A DNA stretch of 64,000 nucleotides from Heloderma charlesbogerti (GCA_026122225.1 JANEZZ010000523.1:372001-436000); one strand, 5' to 3'. Counted from the first letter of the stretch, positions 45,948 through 57,067 are shown. A program made the numbers and translations. Notes: generated by a model from the letters alone, not told the origin.

Positions 45948-46526
45948 TCAGTCGTTCAGTTGTGTCCGACTCTTCATGACCCCATAGACCATAGCACGCC
46001 AGGCCTTCCTGTCCTGCGCTCTCTCCCGGAGCGTGCTCAAGTCCATATTCATTGCATCAGTGATGCTATCCAGCCATCTCATCCTCTGCCGTCCCCTTCT
46101 CCTTTTGCCTTCAGTCTTTCCCAGCATCAGGGTCTTTTCCAGAGAGTTTTCTCTTCGCATTAGGTGGCCAAAATACTGGAGCTTCAGCTTCAGTATCTGT
46201 CCTTCCAATGAGCACTCAGGGTTGATTTCCTTTAGGATGGACTGATTTGACTTCCTTGCAGTCCAGGGCACTCGTAAGAGTCTTCTCCAGCACCACAGTT
46301 CGAAAGCATCAATTCTTCGGCGCTCAGCCTTCCTTATAGTCCAGCTCTCACAGCCATACATTACTACTGGGAAAACCATAGCTTTGATTAGACGGACCTT
46401 TGTCGGCAAGGTGATGTCTCTGCTTCTTACTATGCTGTCTAGGTTTGCCATAGCTTTCCTCCCAAGGAGCAAGCGTCTTTTAATTTCATGGCTACAGTCA
46501 CCGTCTGTGGTGATCTTGGAGCCCAA
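45948..46526 (-). pseudogene. BovB-A ORF2 C-terminal part, right arm
   Basis: Mirror of 2126-2704; separated from the polymerase by the 1-bp insertion at 46533-46537. Confidence 0.9.
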
Positions 46527-47340
46527 GAAAGTAAAAATCTGTCACTGCTTCCATTTCTTCCCCTTCTATATGCCAGGAAGTGATGGGGCCAGATGCCATG
46601 ATCTTCGTTTTTTTAATGTTGAGTTTCAAACCAGCTTTTGTACTCTCCTCTTTCACCCTCAACAAGAGGCTCTTTAGATCCTCTTCGCTTTCTGCCATTA
46701 GGGTGGTATCGTCTGCATATCGGAGGTTGTTGATAATTCTCCCAGCAATCTTAATTCCGACCTCTGATTCATCCAACCCGGCATTTCTCATGATGTACTC
46801 TGCATATAAGTTAAATAAGCAGGGTGACAATATGCAGCCTTGTCGTACTCCTTTCCCAATTTTGAACCACTCGGTTGTTCCATCTCTGGTTCTGACTGTT
46901 GCTTCTTGACCCTCATACAGGTTTCTCAGGAGACAGGTAAGGTGGTCTGGTACTCCCATCACTTTAAGAATTTGCCACAGTTTGTTGTGATCCACACAAT
47001 CAAAGGCTTTAGCGTAGTCAATGAAGCAGAAATGGACGTTTTTCTGGAATTCTCTTGCTTTCTCCATGATCCAGCGAATGTTGGCGATTTGATCTCTAGT
47101 TCCTCTGCCTCTTCGAAACCCCGCTTGTACTTCCAGTAGTTCTCGGTTCGCATACTGCTGAAGCCTAGCTTGTAGGATTTTGAGCATCACCTTGCTGGCA
47201 TGTGAAATGAGCGCAATTGTGCAGTAATTTGAACACTCTTTGGCGTTGCCCTTCTTTGGAATTGGAATGTAAACTGACCTTTTCCAGTCTTGCGGCCATT
47301 GTTGAGTGTTCCAAATTTGTTGGCATATTGAATGCAGCAC
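46498..47340 (-). pseudogene. BovB-A reverse transcriptase domain, right arm
   Basis: Mirror of 1312-2154; YADD encoded at 46708-46719 on the minus strand. Confidence 0.9.
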
Positions 47341-47358
47341 TTTAACAGCATTATCATT

Positions 47359-47623
47359 CAGAACTCTCTGCCATGACCTGTCCGTCTTGGGTGGCCCTGC
47401 ACGGCATAGCTTATGGCTTCACTGAGTTACGCAAGCTCCTTCGCCACAACAAGGCAGTGATCCATGAAGGGGCTCTTCGCATTAGGTGGCCAAAATATTT
47501 GAGCTTCAGCTTCAGTATCTGTCCTTCCAATGAGCACTTAGGGTTGATTTCCTTTAGGATTGACTGATTTGACCTCCTTGAAGTCCAGGGGACTCGTAAG
47601 AGTCTTCTCCAGCACCATAGTTC
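47359..47623 (-). repeat. Rearranged BovB block, right arm
   Basis: Mirror of 1029-1293. Confidence 0.7.
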
Positions 47624-47628
47624 AACGT

Positions 47629-48697
47629 TCCCTTGAGATCTCCGATTTTCTTGAAGAGATCTCTAGTCTTTCCCATTCTGTTGTTTTCCTCGATTTATTT
47701 GCATTGTTCATTTAAGAAGGCCTTCTTGTCCCTCCTTGCTATTCTCTGGAACTCTGCATTCAGTTGGATTTATCTTCCCTTTTCTCCCTTGCTTTTCGCT
47801 TCCCTTCTTTCCTCAGCTACTTTTAAAGCCTCCTCAGACAGCCACTTTGCTTTCTTGCATTTCTTTTTCTTTGGGATGGATTGAGTTGCTGCCTCCTGAA
47901 CAATGTTATGGACCTCCGTCCATAGTTCCTCAGGCACTCTGTCTATCAGGTCTAATCCCTTAAATCTATTTGTCACCTCCAATGTATATTCATGAGGGAT
48001 ATGATTTAGGTCATACCTGAATGGTTTAGTGGTTTTCCCTATCTTCTTCAATTTAAGCTGAAATTTTGCAACAAGAAACTCATGATCTGAGCCACAGTCA
48101 GCTCCAGGTCTTTTTTTTACTGACTGTATAGAGCTTCTCCATCTTTGGCTGCAAAGTACATAATCAATCTGATTTCAATATTGACCATCTGGTGATGTCC
48201 ATGTGTAGAGTCGCCTCTTGTGCTGTTGGAAAAGACTGTTTGCTATGATCAGCGTGTTCTCTTGGCAAAACTCTATTAGCCTTTGTCCTGCTTCATTTTG
48301 TACACCAAGGCCATGCTTGCCTGTTATCCCAGTGATTTCTTGACTTCTTACTTTAGCATTCCAATCCCCTATGATGAAGAGGACATCTTTTTTTGGTGTT
48401 AGTTCTAGAAGGTGTTGTAGGTCTTCATAGAACCGATCAACCTCAGCTTCTTCGGCCTCAGTGGTTGGGGCATAGACTTGAATTACTGTGATATTGAATG
48501 GTTTGCCTTGGATTCGTACTGAAATCATTCTATCGTTTTTGAGATTGTACCCCAGTACTGCTTTTCCCACCCTTTTGTTGACTATGAGTGCTACTCCATT
48601 TCTTCTAAGGGATTCTTGCCCACAGTAGTAGATATGATGGTCACTTGAATTAAATTCGCCCATGCTTGTCCATTTTAGTTCACTGATTCCCAAGATG
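47629..48697 (-). pseudogene. BovB-A endonuclease domain and linker, right arm
   Basis: Mirror of 1-1023, plus the preceding residues ILGISELKWTSMGEF up to the hAT-like insertion at 48698. The longest open frame here, 48175-48777, borrows its first ~27 residues from the hAT-like element. Motif FIIGDWNAK is near 48355. The same three stops as in the left arm are present. Confidence 0.9.
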
Positions 48698-49614
48698 TAG
48701 GGATGGACGAAAGGGAGTAACCTTGTCCTGCAGCTTGCTTCGCGGTGGGGGGGGAGGCGATTCGCTTCTCCCCCCAAAGTTCAGGCGAGGGGGGGGAGGC
48801 TCCCCACCTCGCCCGGCTGAAATTCAGGCCGGGGGGGAGCGCCCCGTCTACCCGGCCGCGAAAAAAAAAGTAAAGTAAAAAAAAAAACACCACACCCGTG
48901 ATAGGCTACATAATGATTTATGTAGCCTATCACGGCTAGATTTCCAAAGTCAGCCATGATAGGCTATGTAAATCATCATGTAGCCTATCACAGGTGACTT
49001 TGAAAGAAAAAAAAAAGCGCGTATGCAAATGGTGGCGCCCATGGGGCGCCGCCATTTGCATTCCTTAGTTTGGCACGTCTAGTCTATGTAAAGATTTACG
49101 TAGACTACGGCAAAAATAAGGGAACGCTATTTGCGTTGCCCTTATTTTCGCCGTAGTCTACGTAAATCTTTACGTAGACTAGACGTGCCAAACTAAGGAA
49201 CACAAATGGCGGTGCCCCATGGGCGCCGCCATTTGCGTACGAGCTTTTTTTTTTTCAAAGTCCCCCGTGATAGGCTACGTGACGATTTATGTAGCCTATC
49301 ACAGCTGACTTTGGAAATCTAGCCGTGATAGGCTACGTAAATAGTTACGTAGCCTATCACGGGTGTGTGGTTTTTTTTTTTACTTTCCTTCTTTATTTTG
49401 CAATGGTGGCGGCAGCAGCTGGTCAGAAGACCGGCCGCCGCCCCCACCGAAACGCTGCCGGGACCCGCCGCCGAGAGGGACATTCGCACAAGGTAAGTCC
49501 CATCCCACGGGGGGGTGGGGGGCCGGCGGAGAATTTCACCACCAATTTCGGGGGGCCGAATGCATTGGCATTCGGCCTCCTGGAGATTCGGGGAGAAATT
49601 CTCCGCCATCCCTA
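48698..49614. mobile_element. hAT-like 917-bp element inserted in BovB-A
   Basis: TAGGGATGGACGAAAGG and CTCCGCCATCCCTA ends, flanked by CCAAGATG on both sides (48690-48697 and 49615-49622). The interrupted BovB codons read ...NIDIL before it and ILGISELK after it, so the site and duplication are unambiguous. Same nested-palindrome plan as 12118-13086: GTGATAGGCTAC/GTAGCCTATCAC pairs, CGCCATTTGC blocks and a long AACTAAGG-bounded central palindrome. It lies outside the mirrored region visible here. Codes for nothing. Confidence 0.93.
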
Positions 49615-49912
49615 CCAAGATGTCGATGTTCAATCTTGCCATCTCATGTTTGACCACCTCCAGCTTACCTTGATTCATTGATCTTACATTCCAAGTTCCT
49701 AAACAATATTGTTCTTTACAGCATCGGATTTTCTTTTCACCACCAGACACATCCACAGCTGAGTGTCCTTCCGGCTTTGGCCCAGCCGCTTCACTCTTTC
49801 TGGCGCTACTTGGAAATACCCTCTGCTCTTCCCCAGTAGTATATTGGACACCTTCCGACCTGATGGGCTCATCTTCCAGCGTCATATCTTTTAGCCTTGT
49901 GATACGTTCCAT
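49615..49912 (-). pseudogene. BovB-A ORF2 N-terminus
   Basis: Starts MERITRLKDMTLEDEP at 49912 and runs to NIDIL at the hAT-like junction. It holds the opening of the endonuclease domain (LGTWNVRSMNQGKLEVV, with the conserved Asn of the first motif). The apparent frame continues to 49319 only because the inserted element happens to be open. No stop lies in this 100-codon piece. Confidence 0.88.
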
Positions 49913-50842
49913 GGGGTTTTCTTGGCAAGAATACTGGAGTGGGTTGCCATGTCCTTCTCCAACCAGATACCACTTAGTATCTTAGTATCTTAGTATTCAC
50001 TTGGTAGAGTCTTGTAAAGTTATTAGGTCAGATGGGCCATCCGATAAGTGACCAAGAGACCTCACTGGAGACTGTAAATATGTAAGACAAACAAGCTCAC
50101 AAGATAGGATGAGGTCTAGTAAATATGTTTGTGTCAAAAACATACTTGTAACATGTCAAAGAAAGCTAAAATGTTTAGATAGGTATGTTGGTATGCACAT
50201 TAATCTAGATAAGAAATTTTAAAATTCGAGAATCTTATTTAGACATATGAAGATTTGGAGTAGAAAGGTTATCTTTGGAATTCTTGGATAAGAAATAAAA
50301 GCTGTAGTAAAAATAGTTTAGACATATTTTATAGCATCCAAGAAGTATATAGTGGAGACTCAGAAAGCTATCCTTTAGGATCAGTTTTCCCTAACATGTT
50401 GCCTGTAGCATCAACCTGGTAAGCTTTATAATGATTATCACTGAGAACTATCAAATGTACTTGACTCTGCTTAGAAGCCTTGTAATGATGTTAGATGTTT
50501 CATGTGTTTGAATTTATGCATGCATAAGCTCTTGTATTTAGTACTGTTATGCTAATACTTTGTAGTAAAAGACAAAAAAGACAAATCTTGTCTGAGAGAG
50601 TGCTTCTTAAGAACTAGAATTCTGTATTACCTATATCAGAGTGAAGTATTGAACTGGCTTTAGATGGTATCTGGTTGTAAGAGCAATCTGACTGTATACA
50701 CAGTAGACAGGTGATCAGTGGTTGCCAACATACTGTCAATATAGTTTGAGAGAATCCCTGGACCAGGGCATGTGCCACACTGCCAGATGATGTAGGCTGG
50801 TACAGCAGTATTGAAACCAAATTACCTCTTGTCTTGCTCTCG

Positions 50843-50878
50843 TTGTCATCGTCATCATCATCATCGTCACCATCATCA
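50843..50878. repeat. (CAT)n microsatellite
   Basis: GTCATCGTCATCATCATCAT and continuation; makes the poly-Asp run in the minus-strand frame. Confidence 0.85.
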
Positions 50879-51063
50879 AAGGAACATATTCTTAATCCAC
50901 AATTCATGTTGGTATAATCCATGAACATACGAAAAGCAGTATCTGTTAAAGTCATATAAAACAAAAAGGTGTACGTGACATCAGTGAGGAGGACTACTTT
51001 AGAGAACAATCTTATGGTCCCTGGGAGAGTGTCCTGGGGACCATAGGATTGCTTGGAAAACCC

Positions 51064-51100
51064 CTTCCGAGGTCAGAGACAGTGCTCTGATCTCGGAAGA
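51064..51100. other. Short hairpin
   Basis: CTTCCGAGGTCAGAG pairs with CTCTGATCTCGGAAG (one G/T mismatch) across a 6-base loop. Function unknown. Confidence 0.6.
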
Positions 51101-52335
51101 AGGAGGCAGAGATAGATCTGACCTTCCACCCGCTCGCAGCCAGCGCAGAAAGTCTCTCGTGGAATCTGACATCCTGTACCTAATCCCTCACAGTGTTCCC
51201 TAATATGGTGAGATGTATTCTATAACAATTATTTCTTAATTTGCCTCTAAACATATATATGAACACATGCAAAGTTTGCAACTGTGTGCCCTCTTTTTTG
51301 GTGATGCATTTCTTCCTTTTCGGTGATCCGAATGTGGACACCCTAAAACAAACAATATAGCAACATTTTCATATCTTTCATGGCAGTTGTTATAAAACGG
51401 CCATGACAGATAATAAAAAGTTGCTTCACTGTATGAAGATGTTCACCCAAACCAGTGAAAGGTTCTGCTCTTTAATCACCAAGTCCCTTGCCTTTTTAAA
51501 AGGAACATCTTGTCAGAAATCACAGCTGGAGTCTTGAGTCCAATGAGCTGATTTGTTTTGATTACTTCTATTTTCTGTCTACATCTCTTCATTTATCTGT
51601 AATAAGACAGACTCCAGGAGCTTTCTAACTGTTGAACAGTAAACCTCACAAATGCTAAGTGGTCTGGAATGCTAATTTGATTTTTTAAAAATCACTAAAG
51701 ACACCAGAGGGGACTCAGTTTTTCCACCCATAATGTTACTTATAGCTGCTGGGCTTTACTAAAAGAGCCTACAACCAGGCCTGGCATCAGGGGATGGCAT
51801 GAGTGGGCAGCTGCCAAGGGCCCAAAGGCATGGAAGGACCCATCCCTACCCATGAGCGTGTCGCAACAGCTGCTGCCATCCTCCTCCTCACCCGCCAGCC
51901 ACGTCAGCAAAAGGAAGTGCCAGGGCTGAGCCTCAAGGCCCTGCAGTGCCCCATTTGAAAAGGTTTTTTCGAACATACATTTTGAGTAGCAATGACCTGA
52001 ACCAATAAGACACTTCCTTTGGGGGGGGACAGCCAATGAGGGCACAGAGTGGTCTTTACATCGCTCATGTGCCCTCCCTGGCTGAGTCCACCCTAAAGGC
52101 AGCATCTGATTGGTTCGGATCACTGCTACTTAAAATGTAAGTTTTAAAAAATGCAATCATGCACTACAGGGCCTCCTTGCTCAGCTAGCCAAGTCTCATG
52201 GTTCTTTGCCAGTGGGACGATCAGGTTAGGAGGAGAAGAATGAGCAGCAGCAGCAGGAGTTGACCTCCTCATCCCCCACCCTCCACCAGGTAAAAAAAAA
52301 TCTCCAGAGGGCATGTTGTCTGGCTGACTAGGTGG

Positions 52336-53300
52336 TGTCACGGACAGATATCTGTTCTTGTAGATTGTATGCTTATTTCAGAGGCCTTCATTTCTTTCCA
52401 CTGATTGTAATATTTTCACCTGTTCTTGGGAGAGATAGATAAAATTAGTTATATTAGATGGCCAGACATCCACTTGTAAACCATTAGTTATACTATCTTT
52501 ATGACTACCCAGAATTCCTCACTTGTAGCCATTAACTTGCAATCTAATGCTCATGCCGAGTCCTCTGAATAAACTGTTCTCATTCCCAATTGTATCTTAT
52601 TGCTTTTGAAATGCTAAACTGCATCTTGCTTTAATTACTTGGTCTAACATCCTTCTGCAACTTTTAGGGACGTTAGTGAGAGTGTTTTGTGTGTGTGTGC
52701 GGTTTCTCTCCCTACAGGGAAGGCCATAAGGATTGGGAGCGAGGCTGCTTGAAGACTTCAATCAAGACAGGACAATGTAGTAATATAGGAGATGAGATGG
52801 GAGCTCTGGAAAAGGGTGCAAAGGACACTGCTGTAATGTACCATGCATAACAAGATGTGCCATGCAGCATTGAAAGAGAAGCGCCAGAACGCTGTAAGAT
52901 GCAAAGGGTAACAGCTCCTGGGAACTGGCTCTGGCTAAGTGTAAAGACAGGCACCTTCCAAGTGATTGAGTGTGAGACTCAAAGGAGGCCCCCCCCTTCT
53001 TCTGGGAAGTATAAGAACCCTGAGGACCCAGAAGCGTGGGAGATAACAGCAGACCCCAAGGACAGCAAAGCGCGCTTGTTAGCACTCCCGTCCTATGCTA
53101 TACCCTGGCCCGGCCAGCTTGGCTTGAAGGTGTGTGTAAGTATGAATGGATAGTTAAATCATGTAGCTATTGCATTTCCCTGCGGGTTTGGGTGGCATCC
53201 CATCCTATCTGCTGTCTAGGAAATAAAGCTTTAAACATTCTTTAAACTTGGTGTGTTCTTTTCAACTCCACATTTCTGGTTTGGTGCAGATCTTGTCACA
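52336..53300 (+). repeat. Candidate solo LTR, 965 bp
   Basis: TGTCACGGAC...TCTTGTCACA with GTGG on both sides (52332-52335 and 53301-53304). Near the 3' end, AGTATAAGAACCCTGAG could be a TATA region and GAAATAAAGCTTTAAA a poly(A) signal, in the right order and spacing for an LTR. No internal retroviral sequence adjoins it. The four-base duplication could be chance in a GT-rich flank. Confidence 0.5.
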
Positions 53301-53304
53301 GTGG

Positions 53305-53932
53305 TGGGGGTGGTGGGAGGGAGGGTGGCTCTGGTGGGTGGGCGTCTTGGGCGGGCATCTCCGGTGGGCGGTGGGCTCTAGTGGACAGGGAGCTTGACAG
53401 TCAACAGGTGGGCTTTGGTGGTAGGCTGGCTTTGGCAGAGGCGATGGTGAGCCCCTGCTTGGGCAGCCAGTGGGTGGGATTTGGTGACAGCAGGTGGACA
53501 GGGGGCTTTGGCAGGTGGTGTGGTGGGGGCAGCAGTGAGGGGCCCATTGGCAGCACTATGCCAGCGGTCCACTGGACTGTGGCACCAGCCCTGCCTACAG
53601 TGGACATGTTCAGTGCCTTTTACTGAGGAGGGAACTGCAAGGTATGGCCCATAACAAAAGGAAGACAAAAGCAGCTTCCCAGGTAAGGGGATTGGGAGTG
53701 GAGGAATGGTAGAAGAGTGGGGGTATTTAACCCTTCTGCAACCAGCTGCTTCTTTGCTCAAAATGGCTACGTAGGCTGTTCCCCCACACCCCCAAGATGG
53801 GGAAGTAGCTAAAAAAAGATCATCTGTCAGGGAATGGCTTCTGCTCCACCCACTTCTCTGCCCCAAATTCCCATCCTAAAGCTGCTGTCAGATTTTGTTA
53901 CTTGAATTTGCATAGGACATGGATTTATGCCC
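53305..53932. other. GT-rich low-complexity stretch and anonymous sequence
   Basis: GGTGGGCG/GGTGGTG-rich to about 53,560; then no recognised feature. The 162-codon minus-strand frame over it is compositional. Confidence 0.5.
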
Positions 53933-54008
53933 TGCAATTCTAAACACACTTAATAGGGAGTGAGCCCCACTGAACATTGAACACTTCTGAGTAAATGTGT
54001 GTAATAAA
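53933..54008. repeat. Short quasi-palindromic MITE
   Basis: GCAATTCTAAACACACTTAA ... GAGTAAATGTGTGTAATAAA, with GAGTGAGCCCCACTGAAC in the middle. Same family as 55923-56011. Confidence 0.55.
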
Positions 54009-55922
54009 TTTAGAAATCAGTAGTATGGCTGTATAATTAGGACTGAAGGCAACATGCTGAAGGCATGTCAGCATTAGCAACCTCGGTACTAACCGTGATG
54101 GGTTCCAGCACTCAAGCTGACACATAAAGTTAACAAACAACAGGTGATTGAATGGGATAGGTAAAACAGGGCAGGCTTTCAGCCATTCCAAAGGAACCAG
54201 ATTAAAAATGTAACAGTTCAGGCTTCTGTGTTTGTCAGTGAAACAGCAGGCCTGTGCAGTTTCAGCCATGTGTTAGGTCTTTCTATTCCAGGGCTTTTCC
54301 TACCATCCAGTTTTACAGTATTAGTCCCACAGTTGATCTACACCTTGTGTCATATCATTACGATCCCATCATGCTGATGCTATATCCCTCTTGCACATTT
54401 ATACCTCATAGGACACACAATGACGTTTGTTGCAGTATATTGTATAATGTCGAATAAAAAGCAGGAAATAACACCTCAAAAGTGGTATATTGAATGTGTA
54501 ATGTGCCCCAACAGTTATCAGTGCACTTCCATACCGCTATAAAGCAGCACTGTAGATCTAGCCTCTGTTCCAAACTGATAAAAAGGATCTTCTGCCCGCC
54601 CCCAAGTCCCCCACCCCGCCCTAGCTGTAGTCCTTTTCTCTGTGTGTGTCTCTCCTGCTCCGTACTCTCCTCCCTCATTGGAGGGCAACCCTCATAGATG
54701 CCAATCTCAGCAGGGAAGGGGGCCATGGAAAGGCTGTTCCAAGACTCCACAGACCCATTGTACATGTACAGAACTGTGCTGCCCATTGGGCCATCTAGCC
54801 TGGACATGCATCCTGCTTTCCAGAGGAGAGTCCGCTTTTTGTAGGCATCCTCTTTGTAAAGGGCTGTCCAGTGTAATGATCAAGAACCGCGAGAAGGGAG
54901 AGCAGCAAGGGCCTTGATGTTGCCCCTCAACTTTTAGCACAAGACAGCAGAGTGAACGGGCACACACGTCACCGGGGGCTTATCTACATAAAGGTTTTTT
55001 GTAACGCATGGCTCACTGGTACCTCACACATCCCTAACCATCCTCCTTATGCTATTTCTGCCTCAATATTCCATTACTTTCCAAACTACAACTGTTTTTC
55101 TGGTGCTTGTGGTTTCCATGTGCTACAAAGACATGTATTCCAACTAAGTGGTATTATAACTCTTACCAGCAGTAGTGGCTAGTGGGGCAGTGGGACTGGT
55201 GGGGCAGGCAGAGGGTGGGTCAGCAGAGGCGGAGCAAAGGGTGTCGCTGGAGGTGGAGCAGTCTTTTGAATTCTCAGCACCTCATAACCCAGAAAGGGGA
55301 AAATGAAGCACATGAACTTTAAGATCGTGAACGCATGTGAGGTGGAGTGGGGTGGGTGGTGGGTGGGAGAGGATCCCTTTGGATCCATATCGTCCTGTTC
55401 CAGCAACAACTTCTAGTACACAGACAATCAAATGAAGATCAGAAGTTCACATACACCATTCACACAGACAGTCAGGCAGGCACTCCCAAATCAGTTTAAG
55501 AAAAGAAACACCAAATATGGTTGACTGGATTGCTAGATATCTTTTACAACTCTGATAGGGATTCTCACAAACATTAATAGACAAACTACATAATTTCAAA
55601 CTACTATTTTGTTCAGGAGCAGGCAGAAATAGTGCTCCAAGGCTTTAAAGTATTTTATAAAGAAATACAATTCTATGTTGGAGAATTTCCAGTTCAATTT
55701 CCTGCAGTTTGTGAGATTCGGAATGCAATGGGAAATGTCAAAATGGACCATTAAAAAAAAATGCTAACTTTCCCCGCAAAATCAGGCCTTTTGTTTTGCA
55801 TTTTAGGTTGGAATCTTCACTGAAAAGATAACAAATACTCATCTTATTCCACCATTTATTTGTTCCTAATACATGTACCCTCTCTATTTCAATAGTAATG
55901 TTCTTACTACTCATAGATTGTT
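54009..55922. other. Anonymous sequence, no gene seen
   Basis: Includes CAGTTATCAGTGCACTTCCA with ATACCGCTATAAAGCAGC (about 54,511-54,547), reminiscent of a dispersed repeat, and GGTGG-rich patches near 55,190-55,370. No supported coding region. Confidence 0.45.
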
Positions 55923-56011
55923 GTAATCCTATGCACACTTACCTGGGAGTGAATTCCATTGAACTAAATGGGGCTTACTTCTGAATAGAAATGTGCAGGA
56001 TTGCACTTATG
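55923..56011. repeat. Short quasi-palindromic MITE
   Basis: Begins GTAATCCTATGCACACTTAC and ends GTGCAGGATTGCACTTA; centre GAACTAAATGGGGC. The ends are roughly inverted. The type is abundant in squamates as far as I know. Confidence 0.65.
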
Positions 56012-56018
56012 TAATTAT

Positions 56019-56047
56019 ATACATACATACATACATATACATACACA
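56019..56047. repeat. (CATA)n microsatellite
   Basis: Uninterrupted ACATACATACATACATACAT core between ATAT-type ends. Confidence 0.85.
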
Positions 56048-56056
56048 CAGAGAATC

Positions 56057-56425
56057 TTGAAAATTCTGTATTGGAGGGCACCTGGAAGACTGCCCTCCAT
56101 GGCTCCGTCTCTGACCCCCATTAAATTCTCTCTTCAGTTCTGCGCATGCGTGCTGAGTGCACATGCCCAGTTTGTAAAAAGGATGCTCCCAGCTGGGAGT
56201 TTCCTAGACGATGTCAGGGTTGGATCAGGGCCCAGAGAGCCCCAAAGCAGTTCTGATTCTGAGGAAGAGATAGAAACTGCGGGAGAGGAATCCACACACT
56301 GTTCAGAGGAGCGGCTGGGGGAGAGCCCCCCGGTACACATTCCTGAGAGTGATAGTGACCCTGGCAAGGAGAGGGAGGCGCAACAGCAGTTTCTGGACGC
56401 TAGGCACTGGCGCAAATGGCTGTCA
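56057..56425 (+). pseudogene. Unassigned Ser/Glu-rich open segment
   Basis: The first ~120 codons of a 360-codon frame (56057-57139). It has a run of acidic and Ser residues (SSSDSEEEIETAGEES, then ESDSDPGKERE) and ends where the hAT-like cluster begins; all later codons are transposon sequence. The words AGTTTCCTAGAC recur before (56,197) and after (57,118) the cluster. It could be part of an LTR or gag of a retroelement, or a host exon remnant; I cannot say which. Confidence 0.25.
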
Positions 56426-57067
56426 GTTAGCCGTGATAGGCTACGTAAGTATTTACGTAGCCTATCACGGCAAAAATGGGGAAGCGAATGGCGGCCGCAG
56501 ATGTGGCCGCCATTTGCCAAGCAGCACGAACGGCACCAAGTAAGTGCTCCATTTCACGCGCCTTTCATGGGGTGGGGGGGCTTCGTTCCGCCATGGATTT
56601 CGGAGGGCCAAATGCACTGGCATTCGGCCTCACTGAGATCCGTGGCAGAATTCTCTGACATCCCTAATCATGGCAAAAGCAGGGACACAAATGGCAGCTG
56701 CTACGGCATTTGCGTCCCTTTGCTGAGCCGTGATAGGCAACGTAAATATTTATGTAGCCTATCATGGCAAAAGCGGGGACACAAATGGCGTAGTGGCCGC
56801 CATTTGCATACCTGCTTTTGCCATGATAGGCTACGTCAATATTTACATAGCCTATCACGGCTCAGCAAAGGGACGCAAATGGTGGCTGCTACGCCGGCCG
56901 CCATTTGTTTCCACAGACCTGCTGTGCGGATGCACCCAGCTGGCGGCTCCATGGAGTTGCTGCGGAGCGGAGCCGGCCGGGGTAGCATTTCGTGGGGAGG
57001 TACGGAGCGCCTCCCCCCCACCGCGAATGTCACCTTTGAAAAGGTAAGTGACTTTCGTACATCCCTA
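56426..57067. mobile_element. Rearranged cluster of hAT-like pieces
   Basis: One piece ends at 56666 in the family's right-end sequence (GGCATTCGGCCTCAC...ACATCCCTA). A second ends at 57067 in the left-end sequence read backwards (AAGGTAAGTGACTTTCGTAC then ATCCCTA). Four GTGATAGGC/GCCTATCA palindromes lie between. No matching left terminus or clean 8-bp duplication was found, so this is probably a nested or deleted pair. Confidence 0.75.

Larger units (their letters stand above)
1..48651. repeat. Giant near-perfect palindrome (arms at least 24,318 bp)
   Basis: Bases 1-24318 and 24334-48651 are reverse complements; paired positions sum to 48652. Direct checks at the outer end (1-60 against 48592-48651), at the provirus LTRs, at the hAT-like elements and around the centre show no mismatch. 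Homopolymers also match, for example 13 C at 18383-18395 against 13 G at 30257-30269, and 12 C at 12703-12714 against 12 G at 35938-35949. All long open frames of one arm recur in the other with identical translations. The left arm is cut by the window start, so the true length may be greater. A real palindrome with so short a spacer would be unusual, so a fold-back artefact must be considered seriously. Confidence 0.97.
45937..49970 (-). mobile_element. BovB LINE copy A, near full length, split by a hAT-like element
   Basis: The complete span of copy A is visible only here. On the minus strand it starts near 49970 (GGTTGGAGAAGGACATGGCA), reaches the ORF2 start at about 49912, is interrupted by a 917-bp hAT-like element (48698-49614), continues through the endonuclease, the rearranged block (47359-47623) and the reverse transcriptase, and ends in the tail at 45937. 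Without the insert it is about 3.1 kb, close to a full BovB. CACTTAG at 45931-45937 and 49971-49977 is a possible target duplication. Bases 45937-48651 mirror 1-2715. Confidence 0.92.
49978..52335. other. Unique AT-rich sequence, no gene seen
   Basis: First unambiguous single-copy flank. It holds a (CAT)n tract at about 50843-50878 and a short hairpin at 51064-51100. The segment 51,000-51,190 has LTR-like composition (polypurine patches, ends in CTCACA), but I could not define ends. Frames of 131 and 127 codons on the minus strand have no recognisable domain. Confidence 0.5.

Noticed and set aside
24334..48651. Treating the right arm as independent insertions of the same elements
   Set aside because: Identical breakpoints, duplications and private mutations show it is a copy of the left arm, not separate events.
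50614..51009. 131-codon frame with a poly-Asp run
   Set aside because: The Asp run is a (CAT)n microsatellite and the rest shows no domain or exon features.
53378..53866. 162-codon frame on the minus strand
   Set aside because: Generated by the GT-rich low-complexity tract; the opposite strand is also open.
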